Assembly (NCBI GenBank): GCA_024680835.1
Contig: JAILBP010000148.1
Coordinates: 1 to 18,728 of the forward strand
Direction of reading: 5' to 3'
Source: RGIG6904 sp024680835
Lineage (GTDB): Bacteria; Bacillota; Clostridia; Lachnospirales; Lachnospiraceae
Length of the DNA stretch: 18,728 nucleotides
Part shown: positions 1 to 8,365 of the stretch, one piece after another
Layout: every line of letters starts with the position of its first letter
How positions within the stretch are numbered: position 1 is the first letter of the stretch
Program-made: the position numbers and the translations under genes
The notes under the pieces: generated by a model
Database searches by the model: none
Seen by the model: the letters and a program-made list of their open reading frames with translations, nothing else
Told to the model about the DNA's origin: nothing

Positions 1-635
1 CCGAAACTCTTGAGCGCTTTAGCACCGTTTGCATCATCTGCCGTGAGAGTAAAGTCGTTATCTTTTCCACTCTTGGAAGAGCTCACAAAAATACGCTGAT
101 TGGTCTCATCAAAGCTTGCGTTAACACCTGCGGATTTCAGCTTGTCAACCAGCTGCGATACCGTCATATCACCGTCAATACTGATGGACTTTGTACTCTT
201 GCCGTCACCCACAGTAATGGAACCCGCACCGTCTCCAGTATATCCCAGATTGGAAAGCTTTGTGCTGCCGGTCGCCTTAGCTCCGGTATTGGTCGCAAGT
301 TTTCCGCCCGTAAGATAACCGGTCTTAGCCAGAGACGTTATATTAAGAGACTGTGTTCCGTTTACTGCGGAATTGGACGCAGTGACCGTAGCCTTTGTAG
401 AATCAGACACATTGGTCTTCTTCAGATTGTAAGCAGCTGAAAATCTGAATGCAGAGAGCTTACTGTAAAAAGATTTAGTCTTTTTATTCAGATTACTCCA
501 GGCTTCAGTTTTCCAGGTAACTTTCGTCTGCTCGCCCTTATATGAATCTGTTTTTTTGGAATAAGCCTTTACAAGTTCAGATACGATAGCATCGGTATCA
601 AGACCCGAAGACATTCCGGATAATCTAATAGCCAT
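1..635 (-). CDS. fliD: Flagellar hook-associated protein 2 / filament cap FliD, N-terminal part, cut by window edge
   Basis: FliD forms the cap at the tip of the flagellar filament and directs flagellin folding there. The minus strand from 635 reads MAIRLSGMSSGLDTDAIV and continues open to base 1, about 211 codons. The SGMSSGLDTDAIVSELV start is the typical FliD N-terminus, followed by the usual helical stretch rich in Lys/Thr/Ser and by Thr/Ser/Gly-rich sequence of the variable domain. AAGGAG lies just upstream of the ATG, so the start is well supported. The gene follows flaG by 107 bases in the same direction, the usual flaG-fliD order, and is probably transcribed from the sigma-28 promoter upstream of flaG. 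The C-terminal part lies outside the window, so completeness cannot be judged. Confidence 0.93.
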   Translation of the reverse strand, partial: MAIRLSGMSSGLDTDAIVSELVKAYSKKTDSYKGEQTKVTWKTEAWSNLNKKTKSFYSKLSAFRFSAAYNLKKTNVSDSTKATVTASNSAVNGTQSLNITSLAKTGYLTGGKLATNTGAKATGSTKLSNLGYTGDGAGSITVGDGKSTKSISIDGDMTVSQLVDKLKSAGVNASFDETNQRIFVSSSKSGKDNDFTLTADDANGAKALKSF

Positions 636-688
636 ATATTACTCCTTTTCCGGGGTGTTCTCTCCCCTGAAAGCGTACAGCAAACAGA

Positions 689-708
689 CAAAATGTATGC
701 ACATTTTG
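689..708 (-). promoter_or_regulatory. Hairpin in the flaG-fliD spacer
   Basis: CAAAATG and CATTTTG form a perfect 7-bp stem with a 6-base loop, in the 107-base spacer between flaG and fliD. No T-run follows on the minus strand, so it is not a standard terminator. It could stabilise or process the flaG-fliD mRNA. A second, weaker GGGG/CCCC pairing lies closer to the fliD ribosome site (about 653-668). Confidence 0.3.
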
Positions 709-742
709 CTCATCTGCTGAGGATACTGTGAAAACACAGACT

Positions 743-1147
743 TTATCTCTTTTCGTCTACCATGATACCGGCCATCTCCCAGACTTTCTGGATCATATCC
801 AGAGTTTTCTCTGCGGGATACTCTTTTTTAACTTCCTTGGTATCTTTATCTACGATTTTGATAGTGACACGATTTGTGCCTTCATGATATCCGAAGATAG
901 CTTCCGCCCCGGTCTTGGATTTATTGATATCGTCAACCGCTTTTTTAATGGAGCTCTCGGATGCTTCGGTGATGCCGAGACCTTTCGAATTATCGCCGCC
1001 TTCAGCCTCTTCGGTCTGGAAATTCACAGTCTGCCTGCTGTTAACAGTCTGCTTGGGTTCCGTTACCTCTGACACCTGTACCGGCTCTGACGAATAGCCA
1101 CTTCCCTGATAACTACTGCCTGCTGCATTAATAGACTCTATTCCCAT
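743..1147 (-). CDS. flaG: FlaG family flagellar protein
   Basis: FlaG proteins are small cytosolic proteins encoded beside fliD; in other bacteria they affect filament length, by a poorly known mechanism. The 134-residue product has a Ser/Gln/Glu-rich, probably disordered first half and a conserved-looking C-terminal domain (about residues 50-134) with alternating strands, including FGYHEGTNRVTIKIVDKDT, and a closing helix with KTLDMIQKVWEMAGIMVD, which fits the FlaG family. An in-frame GTG at 1156 would add three residues, but it lies inside the GGAGGTG ribosome site; the ATG at 1147 sits 8 bases after GGAGG and is the better start. A sigma-28 promoter lies upstream at 1226-1252, and the leader carries two hairpins that may bind CsrA. 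Confidence 0.88.
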   Translation of the reverse strand: MGIESINAAGSSYQGSGYSSEPVQVSEVTEPKQTVNSRQTVNFQTEEAEGGDNSKGLGITEASESSIKKAVDDINKSKTGAEAIFGYHEGTNRVTIKIVDKDTKEVKKEYPAEKTLDMIQKVWEMAGIMVDEKR

Positions 1148-1149
1148 AA

Positions 1150-1192
1150 TGTTCACCTCCGTATGAACACAAACTGTATGTCCTGAAATACA
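1150..1192 (-). promoter_or_regulatory. Two GGA-loop hairpins in the flaG leader, candidate CsrA binding sites
   Basis: Reading the flaG mRNA, TGTAT/ATACA (1175-1192) closes an 8-base loop TTCAGGAC. Then TGTTCA/TGAACA (1150-1169) closes an 8-base loop TACGGAGG, which is the Shine-Dalgarno sequence itself. CsrA/RsmA proteins are known to bind GGA in hairpin loops and to bridge two sites, one of them on the ribosome site. csrA and fliW are the next genes upstream. The pairing is seen directly; the binding is inferred. Confidence 0.45.
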
Positions 1193-1225
1193 TTAACAGA
1201 GCATACGATACTATCTCTAACTTGT

Positions 1226-1252
1226 TTATCGGACGGAATTTTGAAAATATTA
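1226..1252 (-). promoter_or_regulatory. Sigma-28 (FliA/SigD-type) promoter of flaG-fliD
   Basis: On the minus strand TAAT (1249-1252), 15 bases, then TCCGATAA (1226-1233). The sigma-28 consensus is TAAA-N15-GCCGATAA, so the match is 3 of 4 and 7 of 8 with ideal spacing. The predicted start of transcription is near 1219, giving a leader of about 72 bases to the flaG ATG. The CGTCCGATAA core and a following AAGTT are shared with the flgM promoter. Confidence 0.75.
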
Positions 1253-1269
1253 TAGTGAATATAAATATT

Positions 1270-1302
1270 TTAAAATAGAACGATCTGCCGGATACCGGCA
1301 GA
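1270..1302 (-). terminator. Probable rho-independent terminator after csrA
   Basis: TCTGCCGG and CCGGCAGA form a perfect 8-bp stem with a 3-base loop (1284-1302), 20 bases after the csrA stop. On the minus strand it is followed by TCGTTCTATTTTAA, only moderately T-rich. It separates fliW-csrA from the sigma-28 promoter of flaG. Confidence 0.65.
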
Positions 1303-1322
1303 CCGCAAACTCATACACGATT

Positions 1323-1538
1323 TTAGAGAAGCTTTTTCAATGCCTCAAGGTTTCCGATATCTCCGGCAGCCTTATTCTCCTCCTGTATCTGGAGATAAAT
1401 CTCCTTCCTGTATACCGGAACATTCTTGGGAGCAGAGATCCCCACCTTAACCTGATCACCTCTGATATCCAGTATCACAAGCTCTATGTCATTGCCGAGG
1501 ACTATGGACTCTCCCTTTTTTCTGGTAAGCGCTAACAT
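1323..1538 (-). CDS. csrA: Carbon storage regulator CsrA, RNA-binding translational regulator
   Basis: CsrA is a small dimeric RNA-binding protein that blocks ribosome sites of target mRNAs, in flagellated Gram-positives chiefly that of flagellin. The 71-residue protein begins MLALTRKKGESIVLG and has VPVYRKEIYLQI. The family's key RNA-binding residues Leu4, Thr5, Arg6 and Arg44 are all present. Length is normal for Clostridia, with a C-terminal tail longer than in E. coli. The gene starts 3 bases after the fliW stop, and its AAGGAGG ribosome site encodes the last residues of FliW, so translation of the two is likely coupled. FliW is the known protein antagonist of CsrA in this arrangement. 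Confidence 0.97.
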   Translation of the reverse strand: MLALTRKKGESIVLGNDIELVILDIRGDQVKVGISAPKNVPVYRKEIYLQIQEENKAAGDIGNLEALKKLL

Positions 1539-1541
1539 CTC

Positions 1542-1982
1542 TTAGTCCTCCTTTCGCAAAAGATCATATATAGGATATTTGATCTCAAGATCATCCTCTA
1601 CTATGATCTGGCACGCCTTGTTATTGTCTGTATTGATGATGATGGGTGCCTTTAAGTTTACCGTGAGCTTCTCGATCTCCGGCGGCACTGTGATAGTCAC
1701 AAGGCAAAAAGTATTGGCCTCTGTGATACCAATGGATGTGAGAAGGTCGTCATTGATAGTAGGATTATATGAATCCAACACACGAAGTGGCTCTACTACC
1801 GGCATTGCAAACTGAACCTCATCCATGGACTGAAGCCACATAATAAAGCTTTCGCTATCCTCCTCATCCTTGATGAGTGTGAAATCCTTCATAAAAGGAA
1901 AACCTATGATACCATCCTCAAAATGTATGATCTTGTCATCATCAATATCGATCGTTCCAAATAATCTGGTCTCTCTCTTCAT
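1542..1982 (-). CDS. fliW: Flagellar assembly factor FliW, CsrA antagonist
   Basis: FliW binds free flagellin and, when released from it, binds CsrA and relieves repression of flagellin translation. The 146-residue length is normal. Family features include TRLFGTIDIDDDKIIHFEDG near the N-terminus followed by IIGFPFMKDFTLI, the central LRVLDSYNPTI, and VTVPPEIEK-like sequence (ITVPPEIEKLTVNLKAPI) with the closing NKACQIIVEDDLEIKYPIYDLL. The ATG at 1982 follows AGGAGAGG. It is the first gene of a fliW-csrA unit, separated from flgL by 251 bases that contain a likely extended -10 promoter, so it need not depend on sigma-28. Confidence 0.96.
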   Translation of the reverse strand: MKRETRLFGTIDIDDDKIIHFEDGIIGFPFMKDFTLIKDEEDSESFIMWLQSMDEVQFAMPVVEPLRVLDSYNPTINDDLLTSIGITEANTFCLVTITVPPEIEKLTVNLKAPIIINTDNNKACQIIVEDDLEIKYPIYDLLRKED

Positions 1983-2164
1983 ATCCCTCTCCTGTCATAA
2001 TGTCGAAACACCCGGCTATTGAACAAAATCCGAACAGTATTCCGAATTCAGAAAACAGCAGTTAATTTCATTCAATAGTATATGTTCCGTTTTATATCTC
2101 CCCGTCACCGTATGGTCGAAAATATTACATTTACCAAAAACGGTAACACCCCTGCAACACTAAC

Positions 2165-2194
2165 ATTATAACATATATATACATCCAAAGTCCA
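2165..2194 (-). promoter_or_regulatory. Probable vegetative (extended -10) promoter of fliW-csrA
   Basis: Minus strand: TGGACT (2189-2194), 18 bases, then TATAAT (2165-2170) preceded by TGT, giving the extended -10 TGTTATAAT. The -10 is a perfect match; the -35 matches TTGACA at 4 of 6. It lies in the 251-base flgL-fliW gap and leaves a leader of about 175 bases before fliW, in which I see only a 5-bp TTACC/GGTAA stem (about 2135-2150). I saw no convincing terminator for flgL here. Confidence 0.55.
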
Positions 2195-2233
2195 CCGGAA
2201 AATCTATCTGACAATCCCGAACCGGCTCGAAAA

Positions 2234-4405
2234 TCAAATGTAATCCAAAAGGCTCATATCACTGATCTTGCCTGCTGCCTGAAGGCTGGCCTGATATGCC
2301 GTGTATGCAGATGTGTAATCTATAGTGATATCGCTCATCTCCGCATCATCATTGCTGCTCTGCAGCTCGGTAAATGTAGTCTGCTGGTTGGCCATGCGGT
2401 TTTTGGTGAGATTCAGTCTTTCACCACGGCTTCCGCTGTCCGTAATGGCCAGGTTTATATCGGAAAGATACTTTTCAAACCTGCTGATCTGGGAAGAAAA
2501 CTTTTTCTGCATATAATCATCTGCATATGCAGCCTGCTTCTGCGCATTGTTCAGACAAGCCTTGAGATATTCCTGCATTTTTGGGTCATCATACGCTGAA
2601 GACGCCAGCATCTTATTGATCTCCGCAACTGACGAATGAGCATCTATGGCATTCTGCACTGCCATCGTCATCTCTTCCATATCCCTGTAACAATCGGAAT
2701 TGATGACATTTCTGATCTGCGTATTGACATTCAACGTCTGATTTGCAGATACCTGATAATCAATATTCTGATAGATCCAGCCGTCATCCTCATCAAAATT
2801 TGTGTAGACTATCGGATTGGCCGGATCAGTCTTATTGACGCAGTTATAATACATTTCCGGTCTCACTTCACCAGATCTGAAACCGTTCTTGTCGTAATCA
2901 AAAGCAAATCCCGCCCTCTCACTGGTCATATTCTGTGCAAGATTTGTACCCAATATTACTTCACCGGAATCAGCCAGATATATCATCTTATCCTTATAAG
3001 CATCTTCCATTCCGTCCGGATCATCCGCACAATCCGATAAATATTTCTCAAAAGCTGCGGCGGTCATGGTCTCTACGGAGAGTTTATTCTCTATGTCAGC
3101 CGCTTTGTCGCTGGTGATTATGGTAGCGAGACTTCCATTTACAACAGCACCCGATGTGGATGTTGTGGTCGTTCCTGCAAAGTTCGCTTCAACCAGCTGT
3201 TTTCCGTCGTAGTTTGATATGACAACCGAATTGGCTGCGCTAGCCAGCGAATTTCCCTGAACGTCGGTTATGACACTGGAATTGGAATTACCGTTGACCG
3301 TTATCCTGTTATTGGAAGAATCTCTTATAGCATAGCTTCCGTCCGTATTGGTGATAACCCTGAATACTTCCTCGCCGTCGGCATTGGCATAGCTCTGTGT
3401 GGTACCGTTATTTTTTACCGTCTTCGTGAGTACTACCGAATCGTACTCAACATTCAGCTTTCCTGAAGCATCCAGTGAAAACGAGAGTTTATAATCCCTG
3501 TCATCCTGTAACTCTACATGATCCAGGCCTCCCATCTCAGTACTGTAATAGGTAAATGCCGTACCAAGGTTAATACTGCGCCATGTCAGAGTCTGCTCAT
3601 TGACATCCTCCATTTTTGTGCCGCCGGCTCCGTCATCCACCTCAACTGTAGACATTTTCGTCGAAACACTCAGATTACCGGTCACTGTACCATCATCCCT
3701 GGTGGATGTGGTCTCTACCGGGAAGTTATACTCTACCAAATTGATGGTATCCTGTGAATCATAGGCCAGTCGCACACGGTAAAGAGAGATCTCCTCCGGA
3801 CTGTCCGGCGTATCTGTCACACCACCACTCGCATAGCTGTCAACTTCCGCTGCTGTGGGAACTTCAGCCTTATCAGCGTAGTACTTTGCTTCCTCGATCT
3901 GTTCGTATGTATGTTTTTCTTCTATCGAATATTTGGCATCAGATGCCTCAAGCGCTTTATTAAAAGTAACTGTCTCATTGGTCTTGTAACCGGAAAAAAC
4001 TGTCCTGCCTGCGTAATCCGAATCTGCCTCTGCGTAAAGCTGTGATGACAGACTCTTGAGCTGAGTCAGTATCGTATTGCGGTCGTCTTCTGTCAACGTA
4101 TCTGTTGCGCCGTTTACGGAAAGCCTGTACGCTCCCGTGACAATGTCCTTCATGTTTGTAAGGGCAGTCTCCGTAACCTCCATCCAGCTCTGCGCGTCAG
4201 GTATATTATTCTCATAATATTGGTTTATGGCACTGAGCGTTGCATTTAATCGGAGAGACCTGATAGCTATCAATGCGTTGTCCGACGGCTTTGTCAGTTT
4301 TTTCTGGGTCGACATCTGTGTGTTGAGCCTGTCCACCGACACCTTGTTGCCGTTGATGTTGGTCTTTGTATTATTCATCATCATGCCGTTTGTTATACGC
4401 ATCAT
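2234..4405 (-). CDS. flgL: Flagellar hook-filament junction protein FlgL (HAP3), enlarged
   Basis: FlgL is the second junction protein between hook and filament. The N-terminus MMRITNGMMMNNTKTNINGN followed by STQKKLTKPSDNALIAIRSLRL is the flagellin-like D0/D1 region of FlgL, and the end TDSGSRGERLNLTKNRM plus SAYTAYQASLQAAGKISDMSLLDYI is the matching C-terminal D1/D0. The protein has 723 residues, more than twice the roughly 300 of the E. coli and B. subtilis proteins; the excess lies between about residues 150 and 570 and is rich in Thr, Ser, Asp and Asn, as expected of an extra surface domain. AGGAGG lies 9 bases before the first of two adjacent ATGs. The gene is 74 bases behind the second flgK and is probably the last gene of the flgM operon. 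Confidence 0.93.
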   Translation of the reverse strand: MMRITNGMMMNNTKTNINGNKVSVDRLNTQMSTQKKLTKPSDNALIAIRSLRLNATLSAINQYYENNIPDAQSWMEVTETALTNMKDIVTGAYRLSVNGATDTLTEDDRNTILTQLKSLSSQLYAEADSDYAGRTVFSGYKTNETVTFNKALEASDAKYSIEEKHTYEQIEEAKYYADKAEVPTAAEVDSYASGGVTDTPDSPEEISLYRVRLAYDSQDTINLVEYNFPVETTSTRDDGTVTGNLSVSTKMSTVEVDDGAGGTKMEDVNEQTLTWRSINLGTAFTYYSTEMGGLDHVELQDDRDYKLSFSLDASGKLNVEYDSVVLTKTVKNNGTTQSYANADGEEVFRVITNTDGSYAIRDSSNNRITVNGNSNSSVITDVQGNSLASAANSVVISNYDGKQLVEANFAGTTTTSTSGAVVNGSLATIITSDKAADIENKLSVETMTAAAFEKYLSDCADDPDGMEDAYKDKMIYLADSGEVILGTNLAQNMTSERAGFAFDYDKNGFRSGEVRPEMYYNCVNKTDPANPIVYTNFDEDDGWIYQNIDYQVSANQTLNVNTQIRNVINSDCYRDMEEMTMAVQNAIDAHSSVAEINKMLASSAYDDPKMQEYLKACLNNAQKQAAYADDYMQKKFSSQISRFEKYLSDINLAITDSGSRGERLNLTKNRMANQQTTFTELQSSNDDAEMSDITIDYTSAYTAYQASLQAAGKISDMSLLDYI

Positions 4406-4479
4406 AGGCCTGATCCTCCTGCACTGTTACTGTTTGATGAAGGCTATGCCCCATCATATATCCCTGATTTGGTTTTTCA

Positions 4480-6291
4480 TCATACGCCCGTCTGGTTGAT
4501 GAGCTTATCATACATCTCGGTCATTACCGATATGACCTTCGAACAAAGGCTGTATGCATTCTGGAACTTCAAAAGATCCAATGCCTCCTCATCTTCATCC
4601 ACACCGGACACCGATGTTCTCTGGTTAGCCACCGTATTGGCTATGGTGTAATAATTGTTTGACAAGAGCTGCGACTCCTCGGTATCTATGGTCACATCAC
4701 TCATGATATACTGTAAAAACTGCTGACCGCTGCTGCCTCTGTACATTACCGTATCTTTCTGTAAGGTTAACAGGCGGTTTGTCATCTCCTCATCATCTAT
4801 ACCATTTTGGTACTTCTCGAGCATTGCCGTTGAAAATACCGACGGATCATCACGGCTTGCCTTCGCGATCCTGATATTGCCCGCAGTGAGCTGGTAGTAG
4901 TTGCTGCCGCTTGACTCAAAATATGTAGCAGGTTCATCGTAAAAATCTATCTCACTGCCCGTTACACTCTCTGCCACAAAGAACGCTCCCATAGGATTGC
5001 CATAGAGATCTACGCCTTCCTGTTCAATTTCATTGAATGATTTTGCGAATGCCCTGACAAACTCATTCATCTGTGCCTGATAGTACGGTATTCCTTTGTA
5101 ATCTATATCGGAACCTAATGCAGCCGTCTTACCTGCGGTAGAAGACAGTCCGTTGGGATCCGAATCTATATAGAAAACATATTGCGCATTGCCCTCTAAG
5201 TCATTGTACATATCAAAACCGGAGTACGAATAGTTTTTACTGCCAATACTGATGGTACCGTTTTGAGGCATCGTCATGGAGTTCTCGTCTGTAAGCGTCG
5301 GCTTCACCACAGTGACTGCAGTACCCGATATCGATTTCACCGTTCCGGAAAATGCCTCTTCATTATTGCCGTCCCTGAGCTCAAACAGCGCCTTGAGATT
5401 TCCCGAGTTGGACAGAGATGTGGGATTAAAGTTTTCCCCGTTATCCGCCCAATAAACATCATATAAGCCTCTCGTATCAGACTGATTGACCCGGTAATCT
5501 CTGGCAACGCAATTCAACTGCCTGAACCTGTCGCCATCCACCAGAAGCTGACCGTTTATCTTGATCTCAAAATTTGTTGCTCCGGTATACATGTCCGGAT
5601 AATTCGAGTTTACTACTTCTGTCTCTTTAGTCTCCGTCGCTACATACTTGGAAAGCTCGTCTACCAGAAGCGCACGCTCATCTCTCAGCTCATTTGCATA
5701 GGATCCGGATATTTCCACCGAGTTGATCTGTGAATTCAATATTGATATCTTTTGTGCTATAGAATTCACCTGCGAAACCGTGGAATTGATCTGCTCATTG
5801 ACGTCCTGCTGCAATGATTCCAGTGAAGATGCCACCGTATTGAAAAAAGAACAGAAATTCTGTGCGTCAGATATAAACTGGTTTCTGACGGTGGTATCTG
5901 CGGGAGATGTACTCAGCGAATCCAGGCTGCTGAACATAGTGTCGTATATCGAGCCAAAACCTCTCACCGTACTGTCATCCCTGAAATAATTCTCAATCTG
6001 CAGCATATATTCGTTTTTGGTCTCAAACTCTGACTGATATCCTGTATAAGCCCTGTATTTATTGTCATAAAACTGACTTCTGAGCTGCGTTACCGAATCA
6101 GCAGTCACGCCCGTAGAAATAGTTCCCCAACTGGTGTAACTCCTGATCGCAGCTGATGAGGAAGTATTCAACACCTGCTTTGAATAACCCTTTGTGTTGA
6201 CATTCGATATGTTGTTTGCGGTTGTGTTGGCAGCAGCGTGATAAACTCTCAATCCCGACTCTGCTATTGATAATCCGAAAAATGTACTCAT
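4480..6291 (-). CDS. flgK: Flagellar hook-associated protein FlgK (HAP1), second copy
   Basis: FlgK is the first junction protein on the hook. This 603-residue protein starts MSTFFGLSIAESGLRVYHAA followed by NTTANNISNVNTKGYSKQ, the flagellar rod/hook-family N-terminal motif, and ends with EDEEALDLLKFQNAYSLCSKV followed by ISVMTEMYDKLINQ, the FlgK C-terminal D0 helix. Both ends of the family are intact, so it is not a relic. GAGG lies 8 bases before the ATG. It is 89 bases behind a longer flgK copy and only the family motifs are clearly shared, so this is an old paralogue rather than a recent duplication. Whether both are assembled at one junction cannot be told from sequence. Confidence 0.9.
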   Translation of the reverse strand: MSTFFGLSIAESGLRVYHAAANTTANNISNVNTKGYSKQVLNTSSSAAIRSYTSWGTISTGVTADSVTQLRSQFYDNKYRAYTGYQSEFETKNEYMLQIENYFRDDSTVRGFGSIYDTMFSSLDSLSTSPADTTVRNQFISDAQNFCSFFNTVASSLESLQQDVNEQINSTVSQVNSIAQKISILNSQINSVEISGSYANELRDERALLVDELSKYVATETKETEVVNSNYPDMYTGATNFEIKINGQLLVDGDRFRQLNCVARDYRVNQSDTRGLYDVYWADNGENFNPTSLSNSGNLKALFELRDGNNEEAFSGTVKSISGTAVTVVKPTLTDENSMTMPQNGTISIGSKNYSYSGFDMYNDLEGNAQYVFYIDSDPNGLSSTAGKTAALGSDIDYKGIPYYQAQMNEFVRAFAKSFNEIEQEGVDLYGNPMGAFFVAESVTGSEIDFYDEPATYFESSGSNYYQLTAGNIRIAKASRDDPSVFSTAMLEKYQNGIDDEEMTNRLLTLQKDTVMYRGSSGQQFLQYIMSDVTIDTEESQLLSNNYYTIANTVANQRTSVSGVDEDEEALDLLKFQNAYSLCSKVISVMTEMYDKLINQTGV

Positions 6292-6380
6292 ATCTCAATC
6301 CTCATTTAATATATCATGATCACCTGATCTCCGATGCCTGACCGCTTCCGGGTCACGCCACTGTCATGGCAGATCCTTCA

Positions 6381-8333
6381 TCAGACCAGTGAAACATAGG
6401 TTTCCAGCATGTCCGAAACCGCCTGGACAAAACGGCTGGCCGCGTTATATGCATTCTGATATTTGACCATATTTGTCAACTCCTCATCTGACGAAACCCC
6501 GGTGGTCTGACGCCGCTGATTGTCAAGAGCTGTACATGTAGCATAAAGCGTTTCCGATGTAGACTTGTATGTGGAACCCGCTGTTGCTATGGAACCTGTC
6601 ATAGCGGTGTAATAGCCGCTGAAATTGTATTTTGCGGCAGATTCGGGATACAGCTGCATGTTTTCGCCATCCCAAACGCTCGCCAGCCTCGCTCCCATAG
6701 CGTAGTCAATCTCACCGGTCTGCTTAAGATGCGGCATCAGGCTTATGCGCTCTTTCAATGCCGAGCTGACCGAAAGCGAATCCAGCGTGTACTGAGTCGA
6801 AGTATCCGGCTTGTAATCTTCATTGTATACAAAATAGTATGTACCGCCGATAAACTGTTTTGAATACTTCGAGACGTCCACATCGTTGTCCCATTGCTCA
6901 TAGGGTTCTTCTTCCCCTCTCGACTTGAGCGAGCCGTCAGGATTATATCTGGTAACCTGTATCGTACCGTTTCCCTTTTCGGGATCCCACGCATAGAAAG
7001 AACGCGTTCCTATCGTATATTTGGTGGCATCCACCGTATCTTCTTCGTTATATATATAGTAGGTATTGCCGTCATCAGCCTTCACTTCAAAATATCTGTC
7101 ACATCCGACCCTGTTAAACAGTTCCTCCGGAGGAAGCTTTCGATCCGAACCCGTGTTGCAGTTTTCCGAATCCAACACCTTAATGTTTTTATATGTTGTG
7201 ACAGTCACCGCTCCATCAGATGTTGTAGTCGTAACGCTGAAGCTGGCTGTCGTATTGGGACAGTATATGTCATTTATGGCTGAAGTTATTCCGTGAACCA
7301 GATTGTCAAGCTGCGCCTCAGACTCCTCCATCACACTCATACCCGTCGTAGAATAATAATCTTCGGCATTTGCCCCCAGAAGATTCGAGAAGTTTGCAAC
7401 CTTGCTGCCTCTCGCCTGTATCAATCCCTTCAACTCACCTATATCGGTGTTTGTCTCTGTGGATACTCCTTTTTTATAATCGAAAAGATAGGTATAATGC
7501 TCATTCTGCTCGTTTGACAGATACGGCCAAAACGCATCTATATAACCGGTAGCCTTATCTAATCTTTTTCCGACCTCATAGAAGTTCGCCTCGTCCAGGA
7601 ACTGAATACCCTCCAGCTTAACGCTCACCACTCCGGTAAAGTCTTCCTCATAACTGATATTAGCCAGAGAAGAAAGCTCATCCAGGTAGCTGTCTCTCTC
7701 ATCTCTGAAATCATACGCCTCTTCACCTCCACCGGCTTCAATGCGCTGTATTTTGAGATTCAGATCGTAGATATTCTGCCCAAGCTCATTTATCCTGTCT
7801 ATATCTTCTGTGATCTGGGTATTTATCTGGGTCTGATAATCCGAGAAAGCCTGATAGATAGAATCCGCTCTTGTCAAAAAAAGGCTGGCTTTCTGTACTA
7901 CAAGATTCTGGCTGACACTGTCGGACGGATCCTCAGACAAAGTCTGAAAAGCGGTCCACAAGCTGTTCTCTCCCACCAGAGTCTCCTGAAAAGCCTCGCC
8001 TTCTATTTCCTGGTACAGACTCTCAACCTCATTTATGGCATCATAATATGCCTCGTAGTATGACTGTCTTCCGGATTCCTGTCTGTAGGCTGTATCCACA
8101 AAGTTATCCCTTGCGTGGACTATCTCACCTATCCCGACACCAAGACCGGCATACTGATTGCTGATCGCGCCTGTACCGAATCTGTTATATTTTTGATCTG
8201 CCTGAACAACCTGTTGACGGACATAGCCGTCAGTATTCACATTTGCAAGGTTGTTGGCTACTGTGTTTATTGCATTCTGCGCTGTTCTTATGGCTGAAGA
8301 GCCAATGAACAGTCCTTCCATTCCGCTGGCCAT
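6381..8333 (-). CDS. flgK: Flagellar hook-associated protein FlgK (HAP1), first copy
   Basis: Role as for HAP1 of the hook-filament junction. The 650-residue product starts MASGMEGLFIGSSAIRTAQN followed by AINTVANNLANVNTDGYVRQ, and ends with SSDEELTNMVKYQNAYNAAS followed by RFVQAVSDMLETYVSLV; these are the paired D0 helices of FlgK. It is longer than the E. coli protein (547), with a Tyr/Asp/Thr-rich insertion around residues 370-500. An upstream in-frame GTG at 8342 overlaps the GGGAGGTG ribosome site, so the ATG at 8333, 8 bases after GGAGG, was chosen. It follows flgN by 32 bases. This copy is directly behind its chaperone gene and is the better candidate for the ancestral FlgK. Confidence 0.93.
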   Translation of the reverse strand: MASGMEGLFIGSSAIRTAQNAINTVANNLANVNTDGYVRQQVVQADQKYNRFGTGAISNQYAGLGVGIGEIVHARDNFVDTAYRQESGRQSYYEAYYDAINEVESLYQEIEGEAFQETLVGENSLWTAFQTLSEDPSDSVSQNLVVQKASLFLTRADSIYQAFSDYQTQINTQITEDIDRINELGQNIYDLNLKIQRIEAGGGEEAYDFRDERDSYLDELSSLANISYEEDFTGVVSVKLEGIQFLDEANFYEVGKRLDKATGYIDAFWPYLSNEQNEHYTYLFDYKKGVSTETNTDIGELKGLIQARGSKVANFSNLLGANAEDYYSTTGMSVMEESEAQLDNLVHGITSAINDIYCPNTTASFSVTTTTSDGAVTVTTYKNIKVLDSENCNTGSDRKLPPEELFNRVGCDRYFEVKADDGNTYYIYNEEDTVDATKYTIGTRSFYAWDPEKGNGTIQVTRYNPDGSLKSRGEEEPYEQWDNDVDVSKYSKQFIGGTYYFVYNEDYKPDTSTQYTLDSLSVSSALKERISLMPHLKQTGEIDYAMGARLASVWDGENMQLYPESAAKYNFSGYYTAMTGSIATAGSTYKSTSETLYATCTALDNQRRQTTGVSSDEELTNMVKYQNAYNAASRFVQAVSDMLETYVSLV

Positions 8334-8365
8334 GGAGAACACCTCCCGATTTGATTAACCGCTCA

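Noticed and set aside
645..675. GGGG/CCCC pairing before fliD as a CsrA site like that of flaG
   Set aside because: The stem is only 4 bp and the GGA bases are in the stem or single-stranded rather than in a loop; too weak to call.
1148..1156. GTG start for flaG, and similar GTG starts for flgM, the first flgK, the Tat-signal gene and the collagen-like gene
   Set aside because: In flaG, flgM, flgK and the Tat-signal gene the GTG is part of the ribosome site itself (GGAGGTG or alike). In the collagen-like gene it lies upstream of the GGGAGGG. The ATG 6-8 bases downstream of the ribosome site is the sensible start in each case.
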